This document shows positions 1 to 6,361 of a DNA stretch of 8,544 bases, in pieces. Each line of letters opens with the position of its first letter. The stretch's first letter is position 1. The notes beneath the pieces were generated by a model. It was not told the origin of the DNA and did not search any database. It saw only the letters and a list, made by a program, of their open reading frames with translations. The position numbers and the translations under genes are program-made. Source of the stretch: Nitriliruptorales bacterium (GTDB lineage: Bacteria; Actinomycetota; Nitriliruptoria; Euzebyales; Egibacteraceae); contig SLNF01000202.1 in NCBI GenBank assembly GCA_007133145.1, forward strand, positions 1 through 8,544. The letters are read 5' to 3'.

Positions 1-28
1 GCCCCCTCGCTGCGCAGTTCGGGATCTG

Positions 29-2536
29 CTACTCGATCCCCACGAGCCCGCGCGCCGCATCGACGACGTCGTCGGTGACGACCGCGGGGCCGCCGACCGC
101 ACGGATCCGGTCGATGTCCCCGGCGTTGTCGGAGAGCCAGTCGCGGCTGGCCCGGGAACGCGAGAGATCGTCGCCGTCGACGAGCAGCAGCACGCCACCC
201 GAGGCCTCGGCGATCCCCGGGGCGGTGGCCCCGACGACCGGTGCGGCGGCCAGCGCATCCGGGAAGTTCAGTCCCGTCGCGAGGTACGTCGTCTCCGGGT
301 CCATGCCCTCGTCGACCGAGGCATCGGCGATCTCCGAGGAGGTCTCCCACCGGTCGGCGCCGGCGAGGCGCTCGGTACGGCTGCCCTCGCCGCCGTCGAT
401 GGCGTTCTCGACCTCCGGTGAGACGACCGCGTCACCGCCCGCGATCGTGACCTCGCTGCGGCCGGCGAGCGCCGCGGCGGTGTCGGCCGGCAGGGTGTCG
501 GTGTCGGTGAGCAGGATCGGGGTCCCGCTGAAGGCCGCGAGCGCCGAGACCGCCACGGCGTCCTCCCACCCCGAGTCCGGGTCGCCGATGACCCGGCCGC
601 GGGCGACGAACGCCGCGTCGTCCTCGGGGAGGTCCTCGGCGATGAGCGCGGCGGTCTGCCAACGGTCGGCACCCGCGTAGCGCTCGACGTCGAGGCCGGC
701 GGCCTCGAGTTGCGCCTCGACCGTCGACGACAGGGCCACCTCGCCGCCGAGCAGCCGCGCCTCGGAAGCGCCGAGCCGCTCGACCTCGGCGAGGGTGCCC
801 GCGGTCATCGAGCCGGGGTTGCTCAGCAGGATCGGTGCATCGAGGTGTGAGGCCAGCGGCGCCCCAGCGAGCGCGTCGGGGAAGTCGTCGCCACGGGCGA
901 CGAGCACGGTGTCAGCCTCCTCGAACTCCTGAGCGAGGTCGATCGCCGTGCCGATGCGGTCGTCCCCGGCGAGGCGGTCATCGTCGTCATCGTCGCGGTT
1001 GAACTCGGTGGGGATGTCCCCGGAGCTGTCGATCGCGACGATCGCGTCGGTGTTGGCGCTGCGGCTGGCGACGTAGAAGGTGCCGTCGCCGTCGATGGGC
1101 CCGAACACCGTGTTCGCCCCGGAGTAGCCGACCTCGTCGAGGTCGTCGACGTCGAGCGCCTCGGCGAGCCCGTCGGGCGAGAACCACCACTCCCACGTGC
1201 CGTCGGGGGCGAGCGCGGTGATCTCCTGGGCGCGAGCCCCGGCGCGGCGCTGCTGCACGAACATGCGGCCGTCCGCGCCGACCGGGATGAAGCCCTCCTC
1301 CACGGCGTTGCCGCTGTCCTTGGTCCACACCACCGAGCCGTCGTCGAGCGAGCGGCCCACGAGGGTGCGACTTGCGCGCGGGCCCTCCCGGGTCACGACG
1401 GTCTCACCCTGCGACGACATCGCCCAGCGTCCGAGCGTCCCCTCGCGCTCGAGCCACTTCTCGTCCTGGCCGTCGGTGAGCCCGCCAGCGACGTCGTAGG
1501 CGAGGAGGTGGTCGAACTCGGCGTCCTCGGGCCCGAGGACGAGGGTGTCGTCGGCGACGAGCATCCGCAGGCGGCGGTAGTCGTTGACGTCGTGGTCGGC
1601 CGGGTCCTCGTCGTCCTCCGCCGGCGGCGTCGGCAGCCCGACACGCGCCGCGACGCTGCCGTCGTCGAGGTCGAACGCGGCGAGCTCGACGTTGCCGTCG
1701 TCGTCCTCGACGCCCAGGAACAGCTGGTCGTCGGACAGCGCGAAGCTGTCGCCGCGGTTCCAACCGTCGCCGGCGCCGAGCACCTCAGCGAGCTCACCAC
1801 CGTCATCGAGCTCCCAGGCGATCGCCACGTCGCCGTCGTCGGCGCTGACGTCGACCGCGACGACGTCGCCGGGCTCGCCGCTGCGGCCGACGACCACGAG
1901 CCGCTCGCCGTCGCCCTGCCCGCCGAGCAGGAGCGGGCTCTCGGTGCAGGCCGGCACCCTGCCGTCCTCGCCGTCCTCCAGGGAGACCCGCACGGCACCC
2001 GAGTCTGCGTCCACGCCGACCAGCCCGTTCTCCTCGCCGGTGAAGTCCGGGGTCCACACGCGGCCCTGGCTGTCCACGGCCGGCTCGCACGCGCTACTGG
2101 CGTCGGTCTCGTGCTCCCACAGGACCGTCGCGTCATCGGGGTCGAGGGCCAGCAGGACGTCGTCGGTGTCCTCGGCCTCGCTCGAGGCCCGCAGCAGCAG
2201 TTGCCCGTCGGGGCCGACCACCGGCATGCCCTGACCGCGGCGCCCGACCCGCAGGCCCCAACCGTCGGCGTTGGCCACCGCATCACCCGGCTCCGGCTCC
2301 GCGAGGTCGCGCACCCACCTCACGCCCGGATCGCTCGGCCCGTCGGCCACCGCCTGCCGGGTGTTGCCCGGATCGGCCTGGTAGCTCGACCAGGGGCTCT
2401 CACCCTGGGCTGCGGCCGGCGGCGCGAGCGTCGCGAGCAGCGCTGCGACCGCGAGCACGACGACGGCCCGGAGCCGGTGCGAGGGCGCGGTCACCGGTCC
2501 AGTCGCGCCGCGCTGTACTGATCCCTGCGATGTCAT
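29..2536 (-). CDS. Secreted beta-propeller-like protein with three cell-wall-binding type 2 repeats
   Basis: An 835-residue exported surface protein. A basic N-terminus (SHRLR) and hydrophobic core (AVVVLAVAALLATLAPPAAAQ) form a signal peptide, with probable cleavage after AAA near residue 43. Residues about 45-510 are acidic and contain recurring strands such as GLVGVDADSG, LLALDPDDA and ALAPDGTW, typical of PQQ-type beta-propellers. An Asp-rich linker follows. Three PF04122-type repeats then begin at about 521 (RLAGDDRIGTA), 619 (RYAGADRWQTA) and 723 (RLAGADRWETS), with FPDALAGAP, PILL and GG signatures. In clostridial surface proteins, three such repeats attach the protein non-covalently to wall polymers. 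I chose the ATG at 2536 because GGGAAGG lies 6 nt upstream and the signal peptide then sits near the N-terminus. An in-frame ATG at 2608 would add 24 unconvincing residues. The propeller's ligand or activity is unknown; no catalytic motif was seen. Architecture is confident, function is not. Confidence 0.85.
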   Translation of the reverse strand: MTSQGSVQRGATGPVTAPSHRLRAVVVLAVAALLATLAPPAAAQGESPWSSYQADPGNTRQAVADGPSDPGVRWVRDLAEPEPGDAVANADGWGLRVGRRGQGMPVVGPDGQLLLRASSEAEDTDDVLLALDPDDATVLWEHETDASSACEPAVDSQGRVWTPDFTGEENGLVGVDADSGAVRVSLEDGEDGRVPACTESPLLLGGQGDGERLVVVGRSGEPGDVVAVDVSADDGDVAIAWELDDGGELAEVLGAGDGWNRGDSFALSDDQLFLGVEDDDGNVELAAFDLDDGSVAARVGLPTPPAEDDEDPADHDVNDYRRLRMLVADDTLVLGPEDAEFDHLLAYDVAGGLTDGQDEKWLEREGTLGRWAMSSQGETVVTREGPRASRTLVGRSLDDGSVVWTKDSGNAVEEGFIPVGADGRMFVQQRRAGARAQEITALAPDGTWEWWFSPDGLAEALDVDDLDEVGYSGANTVFGPIDGDGTFYVASRSANTDAIVAIDSSGDIPTEFNRDDDDDDRLAGDDRIGTAIDLAQEFEEADTVLVARGDDFPDALAGAPLASHLDAPILLSNPGSMTAGTLAEVERLGASEARLLGGEVALSSTVEAQLEAAGLDVERYAGADRWQTAALIAEDLPEDDAAFVARGRVIGDPDSGWEDAVAVSALAAFSGTPILLTDTDTLPADTAAALAGRSEVTIAGGDAVVSPEVENAIDGGEGSRTERLAGADRWETSSEIADASVDEGMDPETTYLATGLNFPDALAAAPVVGATAPGIAEASGGVLLLVDGDDLSRSRASRDWLSDNAGDIDRIRAVGGPAVVTDDVVDAARGLVGIE

Positions 2537-2542
2537 GCCATG

Positions 2543-2549
2543 CCTTCCC
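2543..2549 (-). promoter_or_regulatory. Ribosome binding site deciding the start of the wall-binding protein
   Basis: On the minus strand GGGAAGG lies 6 nt before the ATG at 2536. No comparable motif precedes the alternative ATG at 2608, which supports the shorter protein. Confidence 0.55.
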
Positions 2550-2560
2550 GCCCCGTCATC

Positions 2561-2630
2561 CATGACGCGGCTATCGATGTCACCGGCGAGGCGGAAACCC
2601 CGCAGCATGACGTCAGCATGACATAGCCGC
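2561..2630. promoter_or_regulatory. Divergent promoter region with CATGAC repeats and a spaced inverted repeat
   Basis: This interval lies between the divergent wall-protein and radical SAM genes. CATGAC occurs at 2561-2566, 2606-2611 and 2617-2622. The last two are part of a longer direct repeat, CAGCATGAC, at 2603-2611 and 2614-2622, offset by 11 bp (about one helical turn). The palindrome TGACGTCA lies at 2608-2615. GCGGCTAT at 2567-2574 is inverted as ATAGCCGC at 2623-2630. The left arm continues CGATGTCA and the right arm is preceded by TGAC, so the symmetry extends further if a 4-nt insertion is allowed. The dense symmetric repeats suggest transcription factor binding, perhaps controlling both genes. 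The regulator is unknown. Confidence 0.4.
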
Positions 2631-2633
2631 CTT

Positions 2634-2639
2634 TAGCAT
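2634..2639 (+). promoter_or_regulatory. Possible -10 element for the radical SAM gene
   Basis: TAGCAT fits the TAnnnT pattern of actinobacterial -10 boxes. No good -35 is visible. If used, transcription would begin near 2646, leaving a leader of about 86 nt with several small inverted repeats before the ATG at 2732. Confidence 0.2.
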
Positions 2640-2667
2640 TGCCAGTTCAACGCAAGAAAGGCCGCAG

Positions 2668-2739
2668 GTCCCACCGTTCGAGGGACGGGTTACCCGGGAG
2701 GGCGATCCCCGTCACCGTAGGGTCACGGGTGATGACCCG
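2668..2739 (+). other. Series of small inverted repeats in the radical SAM gene leader
   Basis: GTCCC at 2668-2672 pairs with GGGAC at 2682-2686. CGGGT-T-ACCCG forms an odd palindrome at 2686-2696. GGGTCA at 2720-2725 pairs with TGACCC at 2733-2738. An alternative fold, CGGGT/ACCCG (2726-2730 and 2735-2739), places the chosen start codon in its GATG loop. If this is untranslated RNA it could be a structured leader. It matches no riboswitch class I can name. Confidence 0.3.
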
Positions 2740-3727
2740 GCACCGCCCCCGCGCCGCGACCCGGCCGGACGCCGCCACCGGCGGCGGGGCGTTCGTGCGC
2801 TCCCGCGAGGCCACGCCACCCGGCGTCGGGGACCTCCACGCCTCGGGGGAGCTCACCCGACGCGCCGAGGCCGCCCTCGACCTCCTCACCCCCTGCAGGG
2901 TCTGCCCGCGGCCCTGCCGCGGCGTCGACCGCCTCGCCGACGGGGTCGGCGCGTGCCGCATCGGCCGCTACGCCCGGGTCGTCAGCGCCTTCGCCCACCC
3001 GGGGGAGGAGGACGTCCTGCGGGGCCATCGCGGCTCGGGGACGATCTTCTTCTCCGGCTGCAACCTACGCTGCGTGTTCTGCCAGAACGCCGACATCAGC
3101 CAGCGGGCCGCGGGCTGGGAGGCCGGCCCGACCGAGCTCGCCGGGCTCATGCTCGACCTCCAGGCCCAGGGCTGCCACAACCTCAACCTCGTCACCCCGG
3201 AGCACGTCGTGCCGCAGGTGCTCGAGGCCCTGCCCCACGCCGTCGAGGGGGGCCTCGCCATCCCGATCGTCTACAACACGAGCGCCTACGACGGCCCCGA
3301 GAGCCTCGCCCTGCTCGACGGCGTCGTCGACGTCTACATGCCCGACCTCAAGCTTCGCTCCCCGGCGATCTGCCGACGGCTGCTCGGCGTCGCCGACTAC
3401 GGGGAGGTCGCCACCGCCGCCGTCGCGGAGATGCACCGTCAGGTCGGCGACCTCGTCGTCGACGAGGACGGGCTCGCGCGCCGCGGCCTGCTCGTCCGTC
3501 ATCTCGTCATGCCAGGACTCGTCGAGGAGAGCCGCGCAGTGATGGCCTTCCTCGCGGGGCTGTCGACCGACACCTACGTCAACGTCATGGGCCAGTACCG
3601 CCCGGCGTGGAAGGTCGTCTCGACCGACCGCTATCCCGACATCGACCGTCCCGTCGCCGCCGACGAGGTGGCCGAGGCACGGCGGGCCGCCCGTGAGACG
3701 GGCCTCTGGCGTCTCGACGCGCGGTAG
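2732..3727 (+). CDS. pflX: PflX/PflA-like radical SAM iron-sulfur protein
   Basis: A 331-residue radical SAM protein of the PflX group (COG1313), homologous to pyruvate formate-lyase activating enzymes. The radical SAM motif CNLRCVFCQN places Cys110, Cys114 and Cys117 around a [4Fe-4S] cluster that would reductively cleave S-adenosylmethionine. A second cysteine set at 55, 58, 62 and 75 (CRVCPRPCRG...GACRIG), characteristic of this group, may bind another metal or cluster. Other family-like segments are NLNLVTPEHVVP, VDVYMPDLKL and NVMGQYRP. No glycyl radical enzyme lies nearby, so the substrate is unknown. I chose the ATG at 2732, with AGGG about 9 nt upstream. The same frame stays open to a TTG at 2639, but the 31 extra residues are basic and low in complexity and overlap inverted repeats. 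Homology is confident; the exact start and reaction are not. Confidence 0.85.
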   Translation: MTRHRPRAATRPDAATGGGAFVRSREATPPGVGDLHASGELTRRAEAALDLLTPCRVCPRPCRGVDRLADGVGACRIGRYARVVSAFAHPGEEDVLRGHRGSGTIFFSGCNLRCVFCQNADISQRAAGWEAGPTELAGLMLDLQAQGCHNLNLVTPEHVVPQVLEALPHAVEGGLAIPIVYNTSAYDGPESLALLDGVVDVYMPDLKLRSPAICRRLLGVADYGEVATAAVAEMHRQVGDLVVDEDGLARRGLLVRHLVMPGLVEESRAVMAFLAGLSTDTYVNVMGQYRPAWKVVSTDRYPDIDRPVAADEVAEARRAARETGLWRLDAR

Positions 3728-3744
3728 CCCCGCCGTGCAGGGGC
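3727..3744 (+). terminator. Weak hairpin immediately after the radical SAM gene
   Basis: GCCCC at 3727-3731 and GGGGC at 3740-3744 form a 5-bp GC stem with an 8-nt loop, starting on the last base of the stop codon. There is no T tract, so termination is uncertain. Confidence 0.25.
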
Positions 3745-3760
3745 CGCGAGCGCGACGACC

Positions 3761-3766
3761 TACACT
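3761..3766 (+). promoter_or_regulatory. Possible -10 element for the asnB-like gene
   Basis: TACACT in a locally less GC-rich stretch fits TAnnnT. A start about 7 nt downstream would give a leader of roughly 54 nt. No recognisable -35 was seen at the expected spacing. Confidence 0.3.
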
Positions 3767-3777
3767 TCATGGTTTGA

Positions 3778-3799
3778 GCCCCGCAACGATGGACGGGGC
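3778..3799 (+). other. Leader hairpin upstream of the asnB-like gene
   Basis: GCCCCG at 3778-3783 pairs with CGGGGC at 3794-3799 around a 10-nt loop, between the possible -10 and the ribosome binding site. It could affect translation or act as weak attenuation. It may also be a chance GC stem. Confidence 0.25.
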
Positions 3800-3826
3800 C
3801 ACGAGCGTACGAGGGAGTGGAAGACG

Positions 3827-5365
3827 ATGTCAGGGATCGTCGCGGCGTACGGGCCGTTCGATCCAGCCGAGGGCGACCGCATGCTCGACCGGCTGACCCA
3901 CCGCGGACCCGATGGGCAGGCGAGCCTCGCCGTGGGCCGGGCGTGGCTCGGCCACCGACGCCTCGCGATCGTCGACGTCGAGCGTGGCCGGCAGCCGCTG
4001 CAGGCCGCACAGGGCGGCTGGTGGCTCGTCGGCGACGGTGAGATCTACAACCACCTCCGCCTGCGCGCACGCCTCGAAGAGGCCGGTGCGTCGTTCGCGA
4101 CGCACTCCGACCACGAGGTCGTCCTCCAGCTCCTCGACGCCGAGGGCCCCGCCGCCCTCGACCGGCTGTGGGGCATGTTCGCCTTCGCCGTCGCCGGGGA
4201 GGACGGCAGCTTCCTCGCCGCGCGCGACCTCCTCGGCATCGCCCCCCTCTACTGGGTGCGCGACGGCGACACCGTCGTCTTCGCGAGCGAGCTCAAGGCC
4301 TTCGACCCCGAGCGGCGCGACGACGTCGAGACGTTCCCGCCGGGGCACAGCTGGACGCCGGAGCGCGGCCTCGAGGTCTTCAGCGCCCTGCCCGAGCGCC
4401 GCACCCAGGCGGTCGCCGAGCTCCTCGGCGACGAGCTCGCCGCCGAGGAACCCCCCGAGACCGCGCTGCAGGCGATCCGCGACACGCTCATCACCGCCGT
4501 CGAGCGCTGCATGGTCGCCGACGTGCCCGTCGGCACGCTGCTGTCGGGAGGCCTCGACTCGAGCCTCGTCACTGCGATCGCCGCGCGGATCGCGCGTGAG
4601 CAGGGCTGGCGTCTGCCGACGTTCTCGGTGGGCATGGCCGACAGCGAGGACCTCGCCGCCGCCCGGCGCCTCGCGGCCGAGCTCGGCACCGCCCACCACG
4701 AGCGGGTCTACACCGACGACGAGCTCATCGACTGGGTGCCCGAGGTCGTCGGCGTCATCGAGTCCTTCGACCCCCAGCTCGTCCACAGCTCGGTGCCCAA
4801 CCTCCTCGTCGCGAAGCTCGCGGCGCGCCACGTCAAGGTCGTCCTCATCGGCGAGGGCGCCGACGAGCTCTTCGCCGGCTACTCCCACTACGGCGAGATC
4901 GACAGCCACGCGGAGCTCCACGACGAGCTCGTCGCGACGATCGAGGGGCTGCACGCCGGCGGGCTCCAGCGCGTCGACCGCGTCGCGAGCGCGAACGGCC
5001 TCGAGCCGCGGGTGCCGTTCCTCGACTTCGACGTCGTCGAGCTCGGCCTCGGGCTGCCCGCGCGCTGGAAGCTCTCCGGTGAGGACCGGGCCGAGAAGTG
5101 GCTGCTGCGCAAGGCCTTCGAGGGCTGGCTGCCCGAGGATCTGCTGTGGCGACGCAAGGCGCAGTTCGGCGAGGGCACCGGCGCGCGTCACGTCCTGCGC
5201 GACCACTACGGCGCGACGGTGACCGACGAGGAGCTCGCCGCCGAGCGCGATGTCGTCGACCCCCCGCTGCGCACCGGCGAGGAGGTCGCCTACTACCGCC
5301 TCTTCCAGCGCCACCTCACCGGCATGGACCCCACCGACGTCGTCGGGCGCTTCGCCGAGGCCTGA
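3827..5365 (+). CDS. asnB: Asparagine synthetase B-like enzyme lacking the glutaminase cysteine
   Basis: A 512-residue two-domain protein of the class II amidotransferase/asparagine synthase family; E. coli AsnB is about 554 residues. The N-terminal glutaminase-like domain (about 1-185) keeps THRGPDG (24-30), HRRLAIVD with Arg45, GEIYNH (71-76) and SDHEV with Asp95. Residue 2 is Ser (MSGI) where the catalytic Cys normally stands, and the usual NGE is DGE (Asp70). The synthetase domain (about 200-510) has the ATP-pyrophosphatase loop SGGLDSS (240-246), GEGADELFAGY (342-352), EPRVPFLD (393-400) and WRRKAQFGEGTG (441-452), with the conserved Lys444. It probably forms aspartyl-adenylate and accepts ammonia instead of glutamine-derived nitrogen, but another amine or acid substrate is possible. 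ATG at 3827 has GAGGGAG 9 nt upstream, and the position-2 alignment confirms this start. Family membership is firm; the product asparagine is an inference. Confidence 0.9.
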   Translation: MSGIVAAYGPFDPAEGDRMLDRLTHRGPDGQASLAVGRAWLGHRRLAIVDVERGRQPLQAAQGGWWLVGDGEIYNHLRLRARLEEAGASFATHSDHEVVLQLLDAEGPAALDRLWGMFAFAVAGEDGSFLAARDLLGIAPLYWVRDGDTVVFASELKAFDPERRDDVETFPPGHSWTPERGLEVFSALPERRTQAVAELLGDELAAEEPPETALQAIRDTLITAVERCMVADVPVGTLLSGGLDSSLVTAIAARIAREQGWRLPTFSVGMADSEDLAAARRLAAELGTAHHERVYTDDELIDWVPEVVGVIESFDPQLVHSSVPNLLVAKLAARHVKVVLIGEGADELFAGYSHYGEIDSHAELHDELVATIEGLHAGGLQRVDRVASANGLEPRVPFLDFDVVELGLGLPARWKLSGEDRAEKWLLRKAFEGWLPEDLLWRRKAQFGEGTGARHVLRDHYGATVTDEELAAERDVVDPPLRTGEEVAYYRLFQRHLTGMDPTDVVGRFAEA

Positions 5366-5423
5366 GGGCCGGGTGACCCTTGCGCAGCCACAGCCGGCCA
5401 TGGCTTGCTGACGGGCGCACCCT

Positions 5424-5453
5424 GACCCGCGCCGGGGACGGCAGCGGCGGGTC
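5424..5453 (+). terminator. Possible terminator hairpin downstream of the asnB-like gene
   Basis: GACCCGC at 5424-5430 and GCGGGTC at 5447-5453 form a 7-bp stem about 59 nt after the stop codon, with a 16-nt loop that can itself pair GCC with GGC. There is no T tract. A second weak pairing, GGCCGG (5367-5372) with CCGGCC (5394-5399), lies nearer the stop. Confidence 0.3.
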
Positions 5454-5503
5454 CGCGTGCGTCCGCGGTGCCCACGACGACCACGACGCCGAGAGGCCAT
5501 GCG

Positions 5504-6274
5504 ATGACCCCGCTCCGAACCACCGCGCTCCTCTGCACCCTCGTTCTTGCGATCGCCCTTGCCGCCTGTGGCGAGGAGGGCGACGACCCCGGCGAGGTCG
5601 TCGCCGACGAGCCGCCCGCCGAGGCCGAGCCCACATCGGAAGACGAGCCCCCCGAGCCGGCCGACGAGGAGCCGGCCGAGGAGGAGCCGGCCGACGAGGA
5701 GCCAGCCGACGACGACGCGCCGGCGACGACCGGCCCGTACACCGTGACCTACCGCATCGAGGATCCCGAGACCGGCTCGGAGGAGATCACCTACGCCGTC
5801 GACGGTGACGACGTCGCGATGCTCGCCGACGACAACGGCCAGGAGCTCTGGACGATCTTCCGCGACGACACGATGACGACCTGCTTCGGCGGGGAGGGCG
5901 ACTGGCAGTGCGTCCAGGGGCCCGCCGACGGCGCCGGCGCCGACCCCTTCGCGATGACCGCGGGGCTTGGAGGCCTCATGCCAGGAGCCGACGACCCCCT
6001 CGCCGACGAGGTCTGGGAGTCGCAGGAGGCCGAGACGATCGCCGGACGTGCGGCGACCTGCGCGAAGGCCGACGCCAGCATGGGCATGCTCGGCGAGGAG
6101 CCGGGTGGTGAGGTCGAGGTCTGCGTCGACGACGAGACCGGGGCGACGCTCCGCTTGATGATCACCGACGAGGACGGTGCGGCCGGCGGCATGACCGTCA
6201 CGGCCTTCGAGCCCGCCGCCGACCCCACGCTCTTCGAGTACCCTGCCGAGCCGATGGTCATCGGCGAGGACTGA
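5504..6274 (+). CDS. Acidic lipoprotein with a four-cysteine extracytoplasmic domain
   Basis: A 256-residue predicted lipoprotein of unknown function. A short basic N-terminus and hydrophobic stretch lead to the lipobox LAAC, with Cys22 as the lipidation site. Residues about 23-75 are a Glu/Asp/Pro/Ala-rich linker of repeated DEEPA units, a likely flexible spacer. The C-terminal part (about 78-256) mixes beta-like strands (YTVTYRIED, EEITYAVDG, ATLRLMITDED) with Cys127, Cys136, Cys186 and Cys207, enough for two disulfides. It loosely recalls small LolA/LppX-like or sensor lipoproteins, but no family can be assigned. ATG at 5504 has GAGAGG 7 nt upstream and puts the signal peptide at the N-terminus. 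A GTG at 5468 in the same frame would add 12 Thr-rich residues and is less likely. Existence and membrane anchoring are confident; the function is not recognised. Confidence 0.85.
   Translation: MTPLRTTALLCTLVLAIALAACGEEGDDPGEVVADEPPAEAEPTSEDEPPEPADEEPAEEEPADEEPADDDAPATTGPYTVTYRIEDPETGSEEITYAVDGDDVAMLADDNGQELWTIFRDDTMTTCFGGEGDWQCVQGPADGAGADPFAMTAGLGGLMPGADDPLADEVWESQEAETIAGRAATCAKADASMGMLGEEPGGEVEVCVDDETGATLRLMITDEDGAAGGMTVTAFEPAADPTLFEYPAEPMVIGED
5663..5707 (+). repeat. Three tandem 15-bp repeats in the lipoprotein linker
   Basis: Units at 5663-5677, 5678-5692 and 5693-5707 follow GACGAGGAGCCGGCC, each differing at most by one base. They encode (D/E)EEPA. A degenerate related unit precedes them. 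The unit length is a multiple of three, so copy-number change would lengthen or shorten the linker without breaking the frame. Confidence 0.85.
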
Positions 6275-6282
6275 GCCACCTG

Positions 6283-6309
6283 CGGGGCGGCCGCGCTGCG
6301 GCTGCCCCG
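6283..6309 (+). terminator. Strong GC-rich hairpin between the lipoprotein gene and pdxA
   Basis: A 12-bp stem pairs 6283-6294 with 6298-6309 around the loop GCT, with one G-U wobble and otherwise perfect pairing. It begins 9 nt after the lipoprotein stop codon. No T tract follows, but T-poor hairpins are common gene ends in high-GC actinobacteria. It suggests that pdxA is not simply read through from the lipoprotein gene. Confidence 0.55.
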
Positions 6310-6361
6310 ACGCCGCTCGCGTCCATCCCGCGCCCGGCCGCCGCCGAAGGGAGCGACGGAG

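Noticed and set aside
1..28. Terminator after the wall-binding protein gene
   Set aside because: Only 28 bases are visible beyond the stop and no stable stem-loop or T tract is seen in them.
1508..2521. A 337-codon plus-strand open frame opposite the wall-binding protein gene
   Set aside because: It has low complexity, no domain and no ribosome binding site, and it mirrors the codon bias of the real minus-strand gene.
2639..2731. N-terminal extension of the radical SAM protein from a TTG codon
   Set aside because: No ribosome binding site is evident, the peptide is basic and unlike family N-termini, and the DNA there is full of inverted repeats typical of non-coding leader.
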